From: Salipiger profundus
Lineage (GTDB): Bacteria; Pseudomonadota; Alphaproteobacteria; Rhodobacterales; Rhodobacteraceae
Direction of reading: 5' to 3'
DNA: 64,000 nt
Assembly: GCF_001969385.1 (NCBI RefSeq)
Contig: NZ_CP014796.1
Span: 3,489,501 to 3,553,500 of the forward strand
The notes beneath the pieces were generated by a model. That model was given only the letters and a program-made list of their open reading frames with translations. It searched no databases and had not been told where the DNA came from. The translations under genes and the position numbers were made by a program. Shown here one piece after another: positions 10,077-18,132 of the stretch (its first letter is position 1; every line of letters begins with the position of its first letter).

Positions 10077-10966
10077 CCAGCCTTCCGGCCGAGGACAGCT
10101 TCGCGGATCTCGGCAGCGGGCGGATCTGCTATCGGCAGGATGGCCGCTCCGACGCGCCGGCGGTGGTGCTTGTCGCTGGGCTCGGGATGCAGCTTATCGA
10201 ATGGCCGGAAGCCCTTGTGACGGCGCTGGCCCGGGAGTTCCGGGTGATCCGGCTCGACAACCGCGACAGCGGTCGGTCGGGCCGCTTCGGCGGCAGCTTC
10301 ACGCGGGTTCCGGCAGGGTTTTCCTGGTCGGAGAGCGCGCCCGGCCTCGCCGCCTACGACCTGCGCGACATGGCGCGGGACGTGTTGGACCTCGCGGATC
10401 ACCTCGGAATTGACCGCTTTGCCTGCGTCGGGTTTTCGATGGGCGGAATGATCGCGCAGATCCTGGCGGTCATGGCGCCCCGACGGGTTCGCGGCGTCGT
10501 CTCCCTGTCAAGCACGGGAGGCGATGCCTCGATCACCGCGACGCCCGAGTCCCTGCGGCTGATGGAGCGGTTCTTTCTTCCCTTCGCCTCGGAGACAGAG
10601 GCCGCGTGTGCAATTCGGCGAAGCAACGCCCATTTCTCGCTGGGGCTGATGCCAGAGGACAGCCCTGAGAACCATCAACTCGCTGCGGCGCTTGTCTGGC
10701 GCGCCGCGGACGGCGGCGGCTATCTCCGGCAGGCGCTCGCGATCACGACCACACGGCCATGGAGGCCCGAGCTTCTGGGCAGCCAGACCCCGATGCTTTT
10801 CCTTCATGGGGATCGCGACCCATGCATCGACGCGGTGTCGGCCCGCCAGCTGGCGGCAGCGTTGCCACGTGCAGGCTTCCGCTCCCATGCCGGGCTCGGA
10901 CACTGGATGGACGAGCGAACCGGCCGGGATTGCGTCGACTGGCTCACGGCACTTCGATCGGGCTGA
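10073..10966 (+). CDS. Alpha/beta hydrolase
   Basis: The protein has 297 residues from a GTG start that overlaps the choX stop (GTGA), implying translational coupling. It has the alpha/beta hydrolase nucleophile elbow GFSMGGM, an Asp in FLHGDRDPCID and a His in GLGHWMDE, forming a Ser-Asp-His triad. The oxyanion region is VVLVAGLGMQ. It resembles the esterase group that includes aclacinomycin methylesterase RdmC, but the substrate is unknown. The coupling suggests it may act on a choline or betaine ester taken up with ChoX; this is inference. No signal peptide is seen. Confidence 0.8.
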   Translation: MTSLPAEDSFADLGSGRICYRQDGRSDAPAVVLVAGLGMQLIEWPEALVTALAREFRVIRLDNRDSGRSGRFGGSFTRVPAGFSWSESAPGLAAYDLRDMARDVLDLADHLGIDRFACVGFSMGGMIAQILAVMAPRRVRGVVSLSSTGGDASITATPESLRLMERFFLPFASETEAACAIRRSNAHFSLGLMPEDSPENHQLAAALVWRAADGGGYLRQALAITTTRPWRPELLGSQTPMLFLHGDRDPCIDAVSARQLAAALPRAGFRSHAGLGHWMDERTGRDCVDWLTALRSG

Positions 10967-11386
10967 AGAAGAGGGGTGACCGAGGAAGGCGAGCGTCCTA
11001 CTCGATGGCCGCGACAAGCCGGTCGTGACATCTGGCGGCTGCATGGGACGCGGGACATCGCGCAGTGCCATGTGTTCAATCAGGTTTCGTTGCGAGTCTT
11101 TCGGCCGGGCTGGTCTGCCCCTGTCGGGGATGGTCCGGATCTTGAAACCCCAGACTTCACGTTCCGCCGTAGTCGACTCCGATCATCGTTCGGATACCGC
11201 CTATCTTTCGAGAAGTGGCCGGTTCAGAGGGCAATCAGGGGGAGATGCAACGCTTACGCTGGTTCCGAAGCTGGTGCATCCATTCCTTGTCATTGCGCGA
11301 CGGCCTCGGGAGGCCATGGCGGACATCCATGACGATCAGGATCTGAAAACCTACGAGCGAAACTGACGTCCTGTTTCGGTGAAGGG
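10967..11386. other. Intergenic region without recognised gene
   Basis: About 420 bp lie between the hydrolase and the terminator. Open frames here have atypical composition, no good ribosome-binding site and no family likeness. The segment borders the molybdenum/PQQ oxidation block and could be remnant DNA. Confidence 0.5.
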
Positions 11387-11420
11387 AAAAGCGCCGTGAT
11401 CCAAATCCCGGCGCTTTTTT
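11387..11420 (+). terminator. Strong intrinsic terminator, possibly bidirectional
   Basis: AAAAGCGCCG and CGGCGCTTTT pair around an 11-12-nt loop, followed on plus by TTTTTT. On minus the stem is followed by TTTTCCC, so it could also end the molybdenum hydroxylase transcript. Confidence 0.85.
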
Positions 11421-11478
11421 GTTGTGTGGACTTCGTTCACGGAGGCGGGCAAGCCCGCGCCCCGCATGAAGATACCTC

Positions 11479-13782
11479 TCAGACTGTCGTTCCCATGGGC
11501 AGGTGGCGCTTGCGCACGCCTGTTGCCACGAACAAGCCATTGGCAATGGCCGGTGGGACCGGCGGAACACCGGGCTCGCCCACCCCGGTCGCGTGATCGG
11601 CAAAGCTGTTCGGCATGATATGCGTCACCACCTTGCGCGGGAAGTTGTTGGCGCGGACCACATCGTAGTCGTAGAAGTTCGACTGCTGGACCGCGCCGTC
11701 TTCGTGGGTGATGCCCGAATACAGCGCCACCGTCATGCCCATCACGGCCGCGCCCTCCATCTGGCTGCGGATGCGCTCGGGGTTGGCCGCAAAGCCGCAG
11801 TCGATGGCCAGATGCAACTCCGGGACGGTGATCCGTCCATCCACGACCTTCACATGCGCGGCGCAGGCGACGTAGCTGACAAAGCTCCGATGCACGGAAA
11901 GCCCGATGCCTTCGCCTTCAGGCAGGTCCTTGCCGTAGCCGATGCCATCTGCGGCGGTCTGGAGCACAGCGGCCAGCTTGCCGGTCTGAATCGGAAAGCC
12001 GTCATACGGTTCGCCGTAGTTCCAGAACCCTTCGGGCAAGCCTTCGGAGGCCGGGTCGAAGGTGCGCGGCGCGCCGATCAGTTGCAGCCACGTGGCGAGT
12101 TGGTCCTGCCCGGTCTCTGCCGCCAGCTCCCCGACGAAAGATCCGATGGCCCAGGCGCGCGGCACGTTCGACACGGCGCGGAACCAGCCGATCCGGGTGT
12201 GGGCCGCGGCCTGCCCGTTCTCACAGCTGACATTGGCGATGTCGAAGGGCATGTCCACATGGCCCATGCCCGCTTCAACCGGAAACTGGTAGCCGGGATC
12301 CGGCGCAAAGGTCGACAGGATCGTCGGCGCGACGGAATTGTGCCGCCACGCGGTGACCTTGCCGACCTCGTCCATTCCGACCTCGATCCGTTCGGCGGAG
12401 GCGGTGTGGTAGAACGAATGTCGCACGTCGTCCTCGCGAGTCCACTGCATCCGCACTGGCGCGCCCACTTCGCGCGACAGCAGCGCCGCTTCGATCACGT
12501 AGTCTGCCTTGGACTTGCGCCCGAAACCGCCCCCGAGAAGCGTCACGTTGACCGTGACGTCCGCCGGTTCGATGCCGAGTGCCGCTGCCGTATCGGTGCG
12601 GGTGGTGTAGGGGCTCTGCACCGGGGCCCAGATTTCCAGCTTGCCAGAGGCGTAGCTGGCCAAAGCGGCGGGCGGTTCCATCGGGATGTGAGCGATGTGG
12701 TCCTGTGTGTAGGTCTGGCCAAAGGTCTTCGCAGCAGCGGACAGCGCCGCTTGGGTATCGCCCTTGTCCCGCAGAACTTTTCCACGGCCAAGCGCCGTGG
12801 CCTTCATTTCCTCCATGTAGGGGCCGGTCGAATAGCTGCCGTTCGGGCCATCGTCCCACTCGACCTTGATCATCTCGCGCGCCTTGATCGCCGTGAAGGT
12901 GTTCTTGGCAACCACGGCCAGACCGCCGAGCGGCGCGAACTTGGCCGGAGCCTTCCATTCCGGCAACTCGTAGACGCCAACCACGCCTGGCATCGCCAGC
13001 GCGTCCGCGGCGTCATAGGAGACAAGCCTGCCTCCGACCACCGGCGGACGGATGGCCATCGCCACCTTTGCGCCCGGAAGGGTCACGTCGGCACCATAGA
13101 CCGCCTTTCCAGTGGTGATGTCGTGCAGGTCGGTGATCTGCACCTCGCCCTTGCCGATATAGCGGAACTCGCTCTCGGTCTTGTACGCGATCTCCTCATG
13201 CGCCGGTACGGGCTGGGCCATGGCCGCCTCCGCGAACTCGCCGAAGTCTGCGGACTGTCCGTCGGGGCCGGTGATCGCATGCATTTCGACCGTTACCTGC
13301 GACGGGTCGACGTTCCATTCCGCAGCCGCCGCACGCTGCAGCATCGTGCGCACCGAGCCGCCGATCTTGCGCGCCGCCTGGATATGGTGGCGCATCGAAC
13401 GCGATCCGTCGGTGTCCTGGTTGCCGTATTTCGGCTCATCGCCGGGCGCCTGCACGATCTTCACGCGCGACCAGTCGGCCTCCATCTCGTCGGCCATGAC
13501 CATTGGGAGCGACGTCCGGCTGCCGGTGCCCATCTCGGAGCGATGTGCTGTCAGCGTCACGGTTCCGTCGGCGTCGATCGCGACGAACACGAGCGGATCG
13601 TCCACGACTCCGTTGGGCATGCCCACAGCGCCGGTTTCCCATGTCGGGAAGGCTTCCCCGCGGGTCGCGAAGACGCCCAGCGCAAAGGCGGCAGTGCCGC
13701 CGAGGAAGGCGCGGCGAGACATCGGGCGGACGGTGAGCGTTTCGGCGACGGCGGGGGTGAAATCCTTCAGATACTGTAACAC
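11479..13782 (-). CDS. Tat-exported molybdopterin hydroxylase large subunit (IorB-like)
   Basis: This 767-residue xanthine-oxidase-family catalytic subunit belongs to the isoquinoline 1-oxidoreductase/membrane aldehyde dehydrogenase type. A twin-arginine signal (MSRRAFLGGTAAFALGVFA) starts near residue 21, so it folds in the cytosol and acts in the periplasm. Cofactor loops include SEMGTGSRTSLPMVMADE and LLGGGFGRKS. The catalytic Glu lies in GVGEPGVPPVPPAIANG at the C-terminus. The start is a GTG at 13782, 3 bp after the small-subunit gene. Likely reaction: oxidation of an aldehyde or N-heterocycle with electrons passed to its 2Fe-2S partner. The adjacent PQQ alcohol dehydrogenase favours an aldehyde. 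A second copy of this gene pair lies at 17670-20313. Confidence 0.88.
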   Translation of the reverse strand: MLQYLKDFTPAVAETLTVRPMSRRAFLGGTAAFALGVFATRGEAFPTWETGAVGMPNGVVDDPLVFVAIDADGTVTLTAHRSEMGTGSRTSLPMVMADEMEADWSRVKIVQAPGDEPKYGNQDTDGSRSMRHHIQAARKIGGSVRTMLQRAAAAEWNVDPSQVTVEMHAITGPDGQSADFGEFAEAAMAQPVPAHEEIAYKTESEFRYIGKGEVQITDLHDITTGKAVYGADVTLPGAKVAMAIRPPVVGGRLVSYDAADALAMPGVVGVYELPEWKAPAKFAPLGGLAVVAKNTFTAIKAREMIKVEWDDGPNGSYSTGPYMEEMKATALGRGKVLRDKGDTQAALSAAAKTFGQTYTQDHIAHIPMEPPAALASYASGKLEIWAPVQSPYTTRTDTAAALGIEPADVTVNVTLLGGGFGRKSKADYVIEAALLSREVGAPVRMQWTREDDVRHSFYHTASAERIEVGMDEVGKVTAWRHNSVAPTILSTFAPDPGYQFPVEAGMGHVDMPFDIANVSCENGQAAAHTRIGWFRAVSNVPRAWAIGSFVGELAAETGQDQLATWLQLIGAPRTFDPASEGLPEGFWNYGEPYDGFPIQTGKLAAVLQTAADGIGYGKDLPEGEGIGLSVHRSFVSYVACAAHVKVVDGRITVPELHLAIDCGFAANPERIRSQMEGAAVMGMTVALYSGITHEDGAVQQSNFYDYDVVRANNFPRKVVTHIMPNSFADHATGVGEPGVPPVPPAIANGLFVATGVRKRHLPMGTTV

Positions 13783-13785
13783 GGC

Positions 13786-14238
13786 TCAGATCCCCGCGCT
13801 GGCGAGGCGCACGGCCTCGACGATGCGTTGATAGCAGCCACAACGGCAGACGTTGCCGGCCATGGCCTCCAGAATTTCATGATCGCTCGGCTTCGGGTTT
13901 TCTTTGAGAAGCGCAGCGGCCTGCATGATCTGACCTGACTGACAGAAGCCGCATTGCGGAACGCTCAGATCGCGCCAGGCCACCTGGATAGGATGGTTGC
14001 CTTCGGGGTGCAGGCCCTCGATGGTCGTGACCTCCCCGTCGGCGGCATCATCAAGCGTCTTCTGGCACGAACGTTCGGCCTTCCCGTTCAAATGCACCGT
14101 GCACGAGCCACATAGGCCGGCGCCGCAGCCATACTTGGCCCCGGTGAGGCTAAGATCATCGCGCAGCACCCAGAGAAGGGGTGTATCCCCCGATGCGTCG
14201 ATCTGTCTTGTTTCTCCATTGACCGTAAGTCGTACCAT
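13786..14238 (-). CDS. 2Fe-2S small subunit of molybdenum hydroxylase (IorA-like)
   Basis: The 150-residue protein has two [2Fe-2S] domains typical of the small subunit of xanthine-oxidase-family enzymes. The plant-ferredoxin-like site has CGAGLCGSC plus a downstream Cys, and the helical second site has CGFCQSGQ and CRCGCYQR. It has no signal peptide and would be co-exported with its large subunit. The ATG at 14238 (MVRLTVNGETRQIDASGD) matches paralogues; an upstream in-frame start would add 43 unrelated residues. It is the first gene of a two-gene minus-strand operon with the large subunit 3 bp downstream. It diverges from the PQQ dehydrogenase. Confidence 0.93.
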   Translation of the reverse strand: MVRLTVNGETRQIDASGDTPLLWVLRDDLSLTGAKYGCGAGLCGSCTVHLNGKAERSCQKTLDDAADGEVTTIEGLHPEGNHPIQVAWRDLSVPQCGFCQSGQIMQAAALLKENPKPSDHEILEAMAGNVCRCGCYQRIVEAVRLASAGI

Positions 14239-14706
14239 GCGTGTTCCTCCCTGGCGGCGTCTGGACGCCATTGCTTGGCCGGTGCGTTTGCGCGACATGG
14301 ATGACGGCTGGCGCACCCCTTCAGTTTCCTCCGCGTCAAGTATTGGCAAAGCGCAGGTTGCGATCAAGCGTCCGGTCGCGCGCTCGGCCCACAGAGAGGT
14401 TCTTCAAAATCTTCCTATGGTTGCCAGAGGGTGGGCCTGCGAACAGCTTCGTTGACTCGTCAATGTGCCGTTTCCTAGCTTTTTCAAAGCAATCCCGGTC
14501 GTTTTTGGGTGGGGAAGTTGCAGTGTTATTGGAGGAGTCACTGCCGCAATAGTTGTGTCTCCCTGCATGTCAGGCGGGGGACGCGGCCGCACCACGACCG
14601 GATTTGCGCAAAGGAGGAGATCGATGTTCCGGCGCAGGCGGATGACCGTCTTGCGCGATCAGGCCGCTGCATCCGCATCAGCCTTCGGAACAAAAGGGAG
14701 GACATC
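14239..14706. other. Divergent regulatory region before the PQQ dehydrogenase
   Basis: 468 bp separate the minus-strand molybdenum operon from the PQQ dehydrogenase start. A purine-rich ribosome-binding site (AAAAGGGAGG) lies just before ATG 14707. The middle is lower in GC than its surroundings, as expected of a control region. I found no unambiguous -35/-10 pair or palindrome, and in-frame upstream starts for the dehydrogenase would remove its signal peptide. Confidence 0.5.
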
Positions 14707-16389
14707 ATGAAGAAAACGCTTTTGGCGTTGTCAGTGTCGGCTGTGGCACTGACCGGCGCAGCGCATGCGCAAAGCGCGTCGGATCTTGCGGCCGACGCGC
14801 AGACCACCGACGAGATCATCACATACGGCATGGGGTACGGGCAGCAGCGTTACAGCTCGCTTGACCAGATCAACGCAGACAACGTGTCGTCGCTGGCGCC
14901 GGTCTGGACGCTCAGCCTTGCGGATACGAATTCGAACGAGACGTTCCCAATTCTGCATGACGGCACCTTCTATGTCACGACGCATGACGCGACCGTGGCG
15001 ATCGATGCCATGACCGGCAAACAGAAGTGGAAGACTTATTCCGACTATCCGTCCGACGCCAAGCGCATCCTCTGCTGCGGTGTGCACAACCGTGGCGTTG
15101 CCATCTACGAGGGCAAACTGTTCCGCGGCACGCCCGATGCGCATGTGATCGCGCTGGATGCTGAAACCGGCGAGGAGCTCTGGCGTACCCGTTCCGACGA
15201 CTACAAGCTGGGCCATAACTTCACCGCAGCGCCGCAGATCGCCGATGGCGTAATCATCCTGCCGGTGGCCGGCAGCGACTATGGCATTCGCGGCTATATC
15301 GAGGGATACGATCCCGAAACCGGCGAAAAACTGTGGCGGACCTACACCATTCCCGGGCCGGGCGAGCAGGGGCACGAGACCTGGGAAGGCGGCGGCGATG
15401 CCTGGCAGCACGGCGGCGCTGGCGGCTGGATCACCACCTCGTACGATCCGGAACTGAACCTGATCTACATGGGCACCGCCAATGCCTCGCCGTTCAATGC
15501 GTCCGTGCGGCCGGGGGACAATCTGCATACTTCGTCGATCCTGGCCATCGAGCCGAAGACCGGCGAAATCAAGTGGCACTACCAGACCTCCCCACATGAT
15601 GCCTTCGATTACGACAGCATGAACGAGAACGTGCTTGCCGATATCGACGGCCGCAAGGTGCTGATGCATGCCAACAAGAACGGCTTCCTTTACACGCTCG
15701 ACCGCGAGACCGGAGAGCTGATCGCCGCCAATCCCTTCATGGGCGAAGGGCAGATCAACTGGGCGGACGGCATCGATCTGGAGACCGGGCGCCCCAATCA
15801 CACCGAAGTCTACCATAAGGCCGTTTCGGGTGAGCAGGTGACGGTTCAGCCCGGATATCTCGGCGGCAAGAACTACGCGCCGATGTCCTACGACCAGAGC
15901 ACCGGCAACGTTTACATCAATACCCTGATCCTGCCGTTCAACCACAAGAACGCGGAACCGGTCTATACTCAGGGCGTGATGTACGTCGGTGTCGATATGT
16001 CGTTCGGCGTGCCGGAAGACGGTCATGCAGGCGATACCGTCGCGATCAACCCGATGACGGGCGAGGTCGCCTGGCGTCAGGAACTGGGCGTGCCGCGATG
16101 GGGGGGCATCGCCAGCACAGCCGGGGGCGTTGTCTTTACTGGTGAACTGACCGGCGAATTCAGTGCGCTCGATGCGGCCACCGGCGAGGTCCTGTGGTCC
16201 TACCAGACAGGCTCGGCGGTCAGCGGTCAGCCGGTGGTCTGGGAAAAGGACGGGCGCCAGTTCGTGACGGTCGGAAACGGGGGCGGGGCGACTTATGACC
16301 TTGTTTCCGGTGACGACCGGATCGCGAACGTTCCGCCCGGAGCGAGCATATGGACCTTTGCCCTGCCCGAAGGAGGGCAGGACGGATGA
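14707..16389 (+). CDS. PQQ-dependent alcohol dehydrogenase with lanthanide-type active site
   Basis: This is a 560-residue periplasmic quinoprotein of the methanol/ethanol dehydrogenase family, with a Sec signal peptide cleaved near residue 21-22 (AHA/QSA). It shows the beta-propeller W-docking repeats (TGEELWR, TGEKLWR, TGEVLWS), the adjacent-cysteine pair Cys123-Cys124 next to PQQ, and SYDPELNLIYMGTANASPFN. Catalytic Asp301 is followed by Asp303 (SPHDAFDYDSMN). An Asp at the +2 position is the published hallmark of lanthanide-dependent XoxF/ExaF enzymes, whereas calcium MxaF has Ala. The usual metal-ligand Glu (GAEYGVRG-like) is Asp191 here (SDYGIRG). Its stop overlaps the next gene (ATGA), a cytochrome/binding-protein fusion. 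Substrate unknown; an alcohol is expected. Confidence 0.88.
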   Translation: MKKTLLALSVSAVALTGAAHAQSASDLAADAQTTDEIITYGMGYGQQRYSSLDQINADNVSSLAPVWTLSLADTNSNETFPILHDGTFYVTTHDATVAIDAMTGKQKWKTYSDYPSDAKRILCCGVHNRGVAIYEGKLFRGTPDAHVIALDAETGEELWRTRSDDYKLGHNFTAAPQIADGVIILPVAGSDYGIRGYIEGYDPETGEKLWRTYTIPGPGEQGHETWEGGGDAWQHGGAGGWITTSYDPELNLIYMGTANASPFNASVRPGDNLHTSSILAIEPKTGEIKWHYQTSPHDAFDYDSMNENVLADIDGRKVLMHANKNGFLYTLDRETGELIAANPFMGEGQINWADGIDLETGRPNHTEVYHKAVSGEQVTVQPGYLGGKNYAPMSYDQSTGNVYINTLILPFNHKNAEPVYTQGVMYVGVDMSFGVPEDGHAGDTVAINPMTGEVAWRQELGVPRWGGIASTAGGVVFTGELTGEFSALDAATGEVLWSYQTGSAVSGQPVVWEKDGRQFVTVGNGGGATYDLVSGDDRIANVPPGASIWTFALPEGGQDG

Positions 16390-17648
16390 TCAGATATATC
16401 GCGATCCTGCTCATGCTGGCACTTCCCGTAGCGCCAGCGATGGCCGACACGATCGACGACCGGGTGACGGCGGGAAAGAGCGTGTATCAGCGTACCTGCA
16501 TCCGCTGTCATGGCGCCAACCTTCGGAACTCGGGCAACCAGTCCTTCGACCTGCGCAAGTTTCCGGCCGAGCAGTTCACCCGCTTCGAGGACTCGGTCAA
16601 GAATGGCAAGCGGCGCATGCCGCCTTGGGGCGATATCCTGTCGGACGAGGACATCAAGGCGCTCTGGGCGTATGTTGCCACCCACGCCGGCACTCAGGAC
16701 ATCCCCCAGGAGGCCATGGCCCCTTTCGAGGATGAAGAGCACAGTGGCCTGACGGAGGATCCGTCAGGCACCACATTCGACACGGTCAGGGCTGACACCC
16801 TGACCGTTTGCGTTTCACGCAATGGCAGCGCCATGTCCGGCTGGCGGCACGAGAGCGGCGTCGGTCTGGATTACCGCATGTCCGTCGCACTGGCCGAGGC
16901 GCTCGACCTGGACTTTCGGCCGCTCTGGTATGAGGCCGACGGCGGCGGCAACCCCATTCTTGAACCCTCGGCGCTGTTGTCTGCGGATTTGTGCGACCTG
17001 GTGGCAGGGCATCCGTTGATTTCCAGCGCCGTGGGGGCGCCAAGTGTCGCACGCGGTCGTATGCCTGAATGGATGGGCCGTCCGGACAAGACGGACCCGC
17101 GCCGGATAACGGTCGACCTCGAAACGCTCGCCGTCAGTTCGCCTTTTCGGCGCGAAGAGCTCGGACTGGTTTTCGCGCCGTCCGCCAAGGTTGCCGACGA
17201 CGCGTCGTTGAATGACCTGGGCGGTCTCACCGTGGGCTATCAGGGCGATACGGTGGCCGAGGTCATCATCCGCCTCGGCGCGCAGGATGACGTGCGGGAT
17301 GCATCCCGCTCATACCCAGCCGGAGCCGCCTTCCTGTGGCGCCTGGAAACGGGCGAGATCGATGCCGCGCTGGTCGAGGTCAGCGCCTATGACTTCATGC
17401 TCCGCCAGAATGCCATCTCAAAGCTGCGGCTTGGCAGCTGGCGCCATGGCTTCGGGATCAACGTGGGCTATGCCATGCTCGCCGAACAGAATGACCTGCG
17501 TGCGGCCGTGGACGATGCGCTTGCCGATCTCGTGCAGTCGGGGGTTGCGGCGGATCTCGCCGCGCTCGACCAGCTTCACTACATCGCGCCAAAGGAACCG
17601 GCCATGCTGCCGTCCGTGAGCCTTGCGCAACTCACAGCTTTCCACTGA
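16386..17648 (+). CDS. Fusion of cytochrome c (XoxG-like) and periplasmic binding domain (XoxJ-like)
   Basis: The 420-residue protein is translationally coupled to the PQQ dehydrogenase. Residues 1-20 are a signal peptide. Residues about 25-115 form a class I cytochrome c with heme site Cys38-Ile-Arg-Cys41-His42 and probable axial Met78 (RRMPPWG). After a linker, residues about 138-410 form a family-3-type solute-binding domain (LTVCVSRNGSAMSGWRHES, then VGLDYRMSVALAEALDLDF). In lanthanide methanol dehydrogenase loci, xoxG (cytochrome acceptor) and xoxJ (binding protein) are normally separate genes after xoxF; here both activities are in one chain. Role inferred: electron acceptor and activation or maturation partner of the upstream enzyme. 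Confidence 0.8.
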   Translation: MIRYIAILLMLALPVAPAMADTIDDRVTAGKSVYQRTCIRCHGANLRNSGNQSFDLRKFPAEQFTRFEDSVKNGKRRMPPWGDILSDEDIKALWAYVATHAGTQDIPQEAMAPFEDEEHSGLTEDPSGTTFDTVRADTLTVCVSRNGSAMSGWRHESGVGLDYRMSVALAEALDLDFRPLWYEADGGGNPILEPSALLSADLCDLVAGHPLISSAVGAPSVARGRMPEWMGRPDKTDPRRITVDLETLAVSSPFRREELGLVFAPSAKVADDASLNDLGGLTVGYQGDTVAEVIIRLGAQDDVRDASRSYPAGAAFLWRLETGEIDAALVEVSAYDFMLRQNAISKLRLGSWRHGFGINVGYAMLAEQNDLRAAVDDALADLVQSGVAADLAALDQLHYIAPKEPAMLPSVSLAQLTAFH

Positions 17649-17669
17649 CCTCAGAAAAGGCGTTTCGGA

Positions 17670-18131
17670 ATGTCGATCAAGCTCAGCATAAATTTTTCCA
17701 ACGTGACCGTCGATGCCGACCCGGACATGCCCCTTCTGTGGGCCATTCGTGACAAGCTTGGCCTGACGGGCACCAAGTTCGGCTGCGGCGTTGGTGCCTG
17801 CGGTGCCTGCACGGTCCATATCGACGGCGTTGCGGTCAGATCCTGCCAGACACCCGTCGGCGATGTGGGTGACGGCAAGATTACCACGATCGAGGCGGTC
17901 TCGGGCAAGACCGGGGCGGCGGTGCAACAGGCTTGGGCCGAAATGGACGTGGTGCAATGCGGCTACTGTCAGTCTGGCCAGATCATGCAGGCGGTTGGGC
18001 TTCTGACCGAGAACCCGCGTCCGACCGCGCAGGAAATCGAAGACGGCATGTGGGGCAATGTTTGTCGCTGCGCCACGTATCAACGCATCCGTGCAGCCGT
18101 GGCGCGCGCGTCTGACATCCTGGAGGCCTGA
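17670..18131 (+). CDS. 2Fe-2S small subunit of second molybdenum hydroxylase
   Basis: The 153-residue IorA-like protein has two [2Fe-2S] sites: CGVGACGAC plus a following Cys, and CGYCQSGQ with CRCATYQR. It parallels the minus-strand small subunit at 13786-14238 but is clearly divergent from it, so the two pairs are not a recent duplication. It starts 21 bp after the cytochrome fusion, in the same direction and probably the same transcript. It has no export signal of its own and would travel with the Tat-targeted large subunit encoded 2 bp downstream. Confidence 0.93.
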   Translation: MSIKLSINFSNVTVDADPDMPLLWAIRDKLGLTGTKFGCGVGACGACTVHIDGVAVRSCQTPVGDVGDGKITTIEAVSGKTGAAVQQAWAEMDVVQCGYCQSGQIMQAVGLLTENPRPTAQEIEDGMWGNVCRCATYQRIRAAVARASDILEA

Positions 18132-18132
18132 A

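Noticed and set aside
11025-11366. 113-codon open frame before the terminator at 11387
   Set aside because: Composition is Ser/Arg-rich and unlike neighbours, with no family likeness; only its final 16 codons look protein-like, which is too little.
13786-18131. The two 2Fe-2S/molybdenum gene pairs as a recent duplication
   Set aside because: The small subunits align only in the cofactor motifs and differ widely elsewhere, and the large subunits differ in length (767 and 726 residues), so they are separate paralogues.
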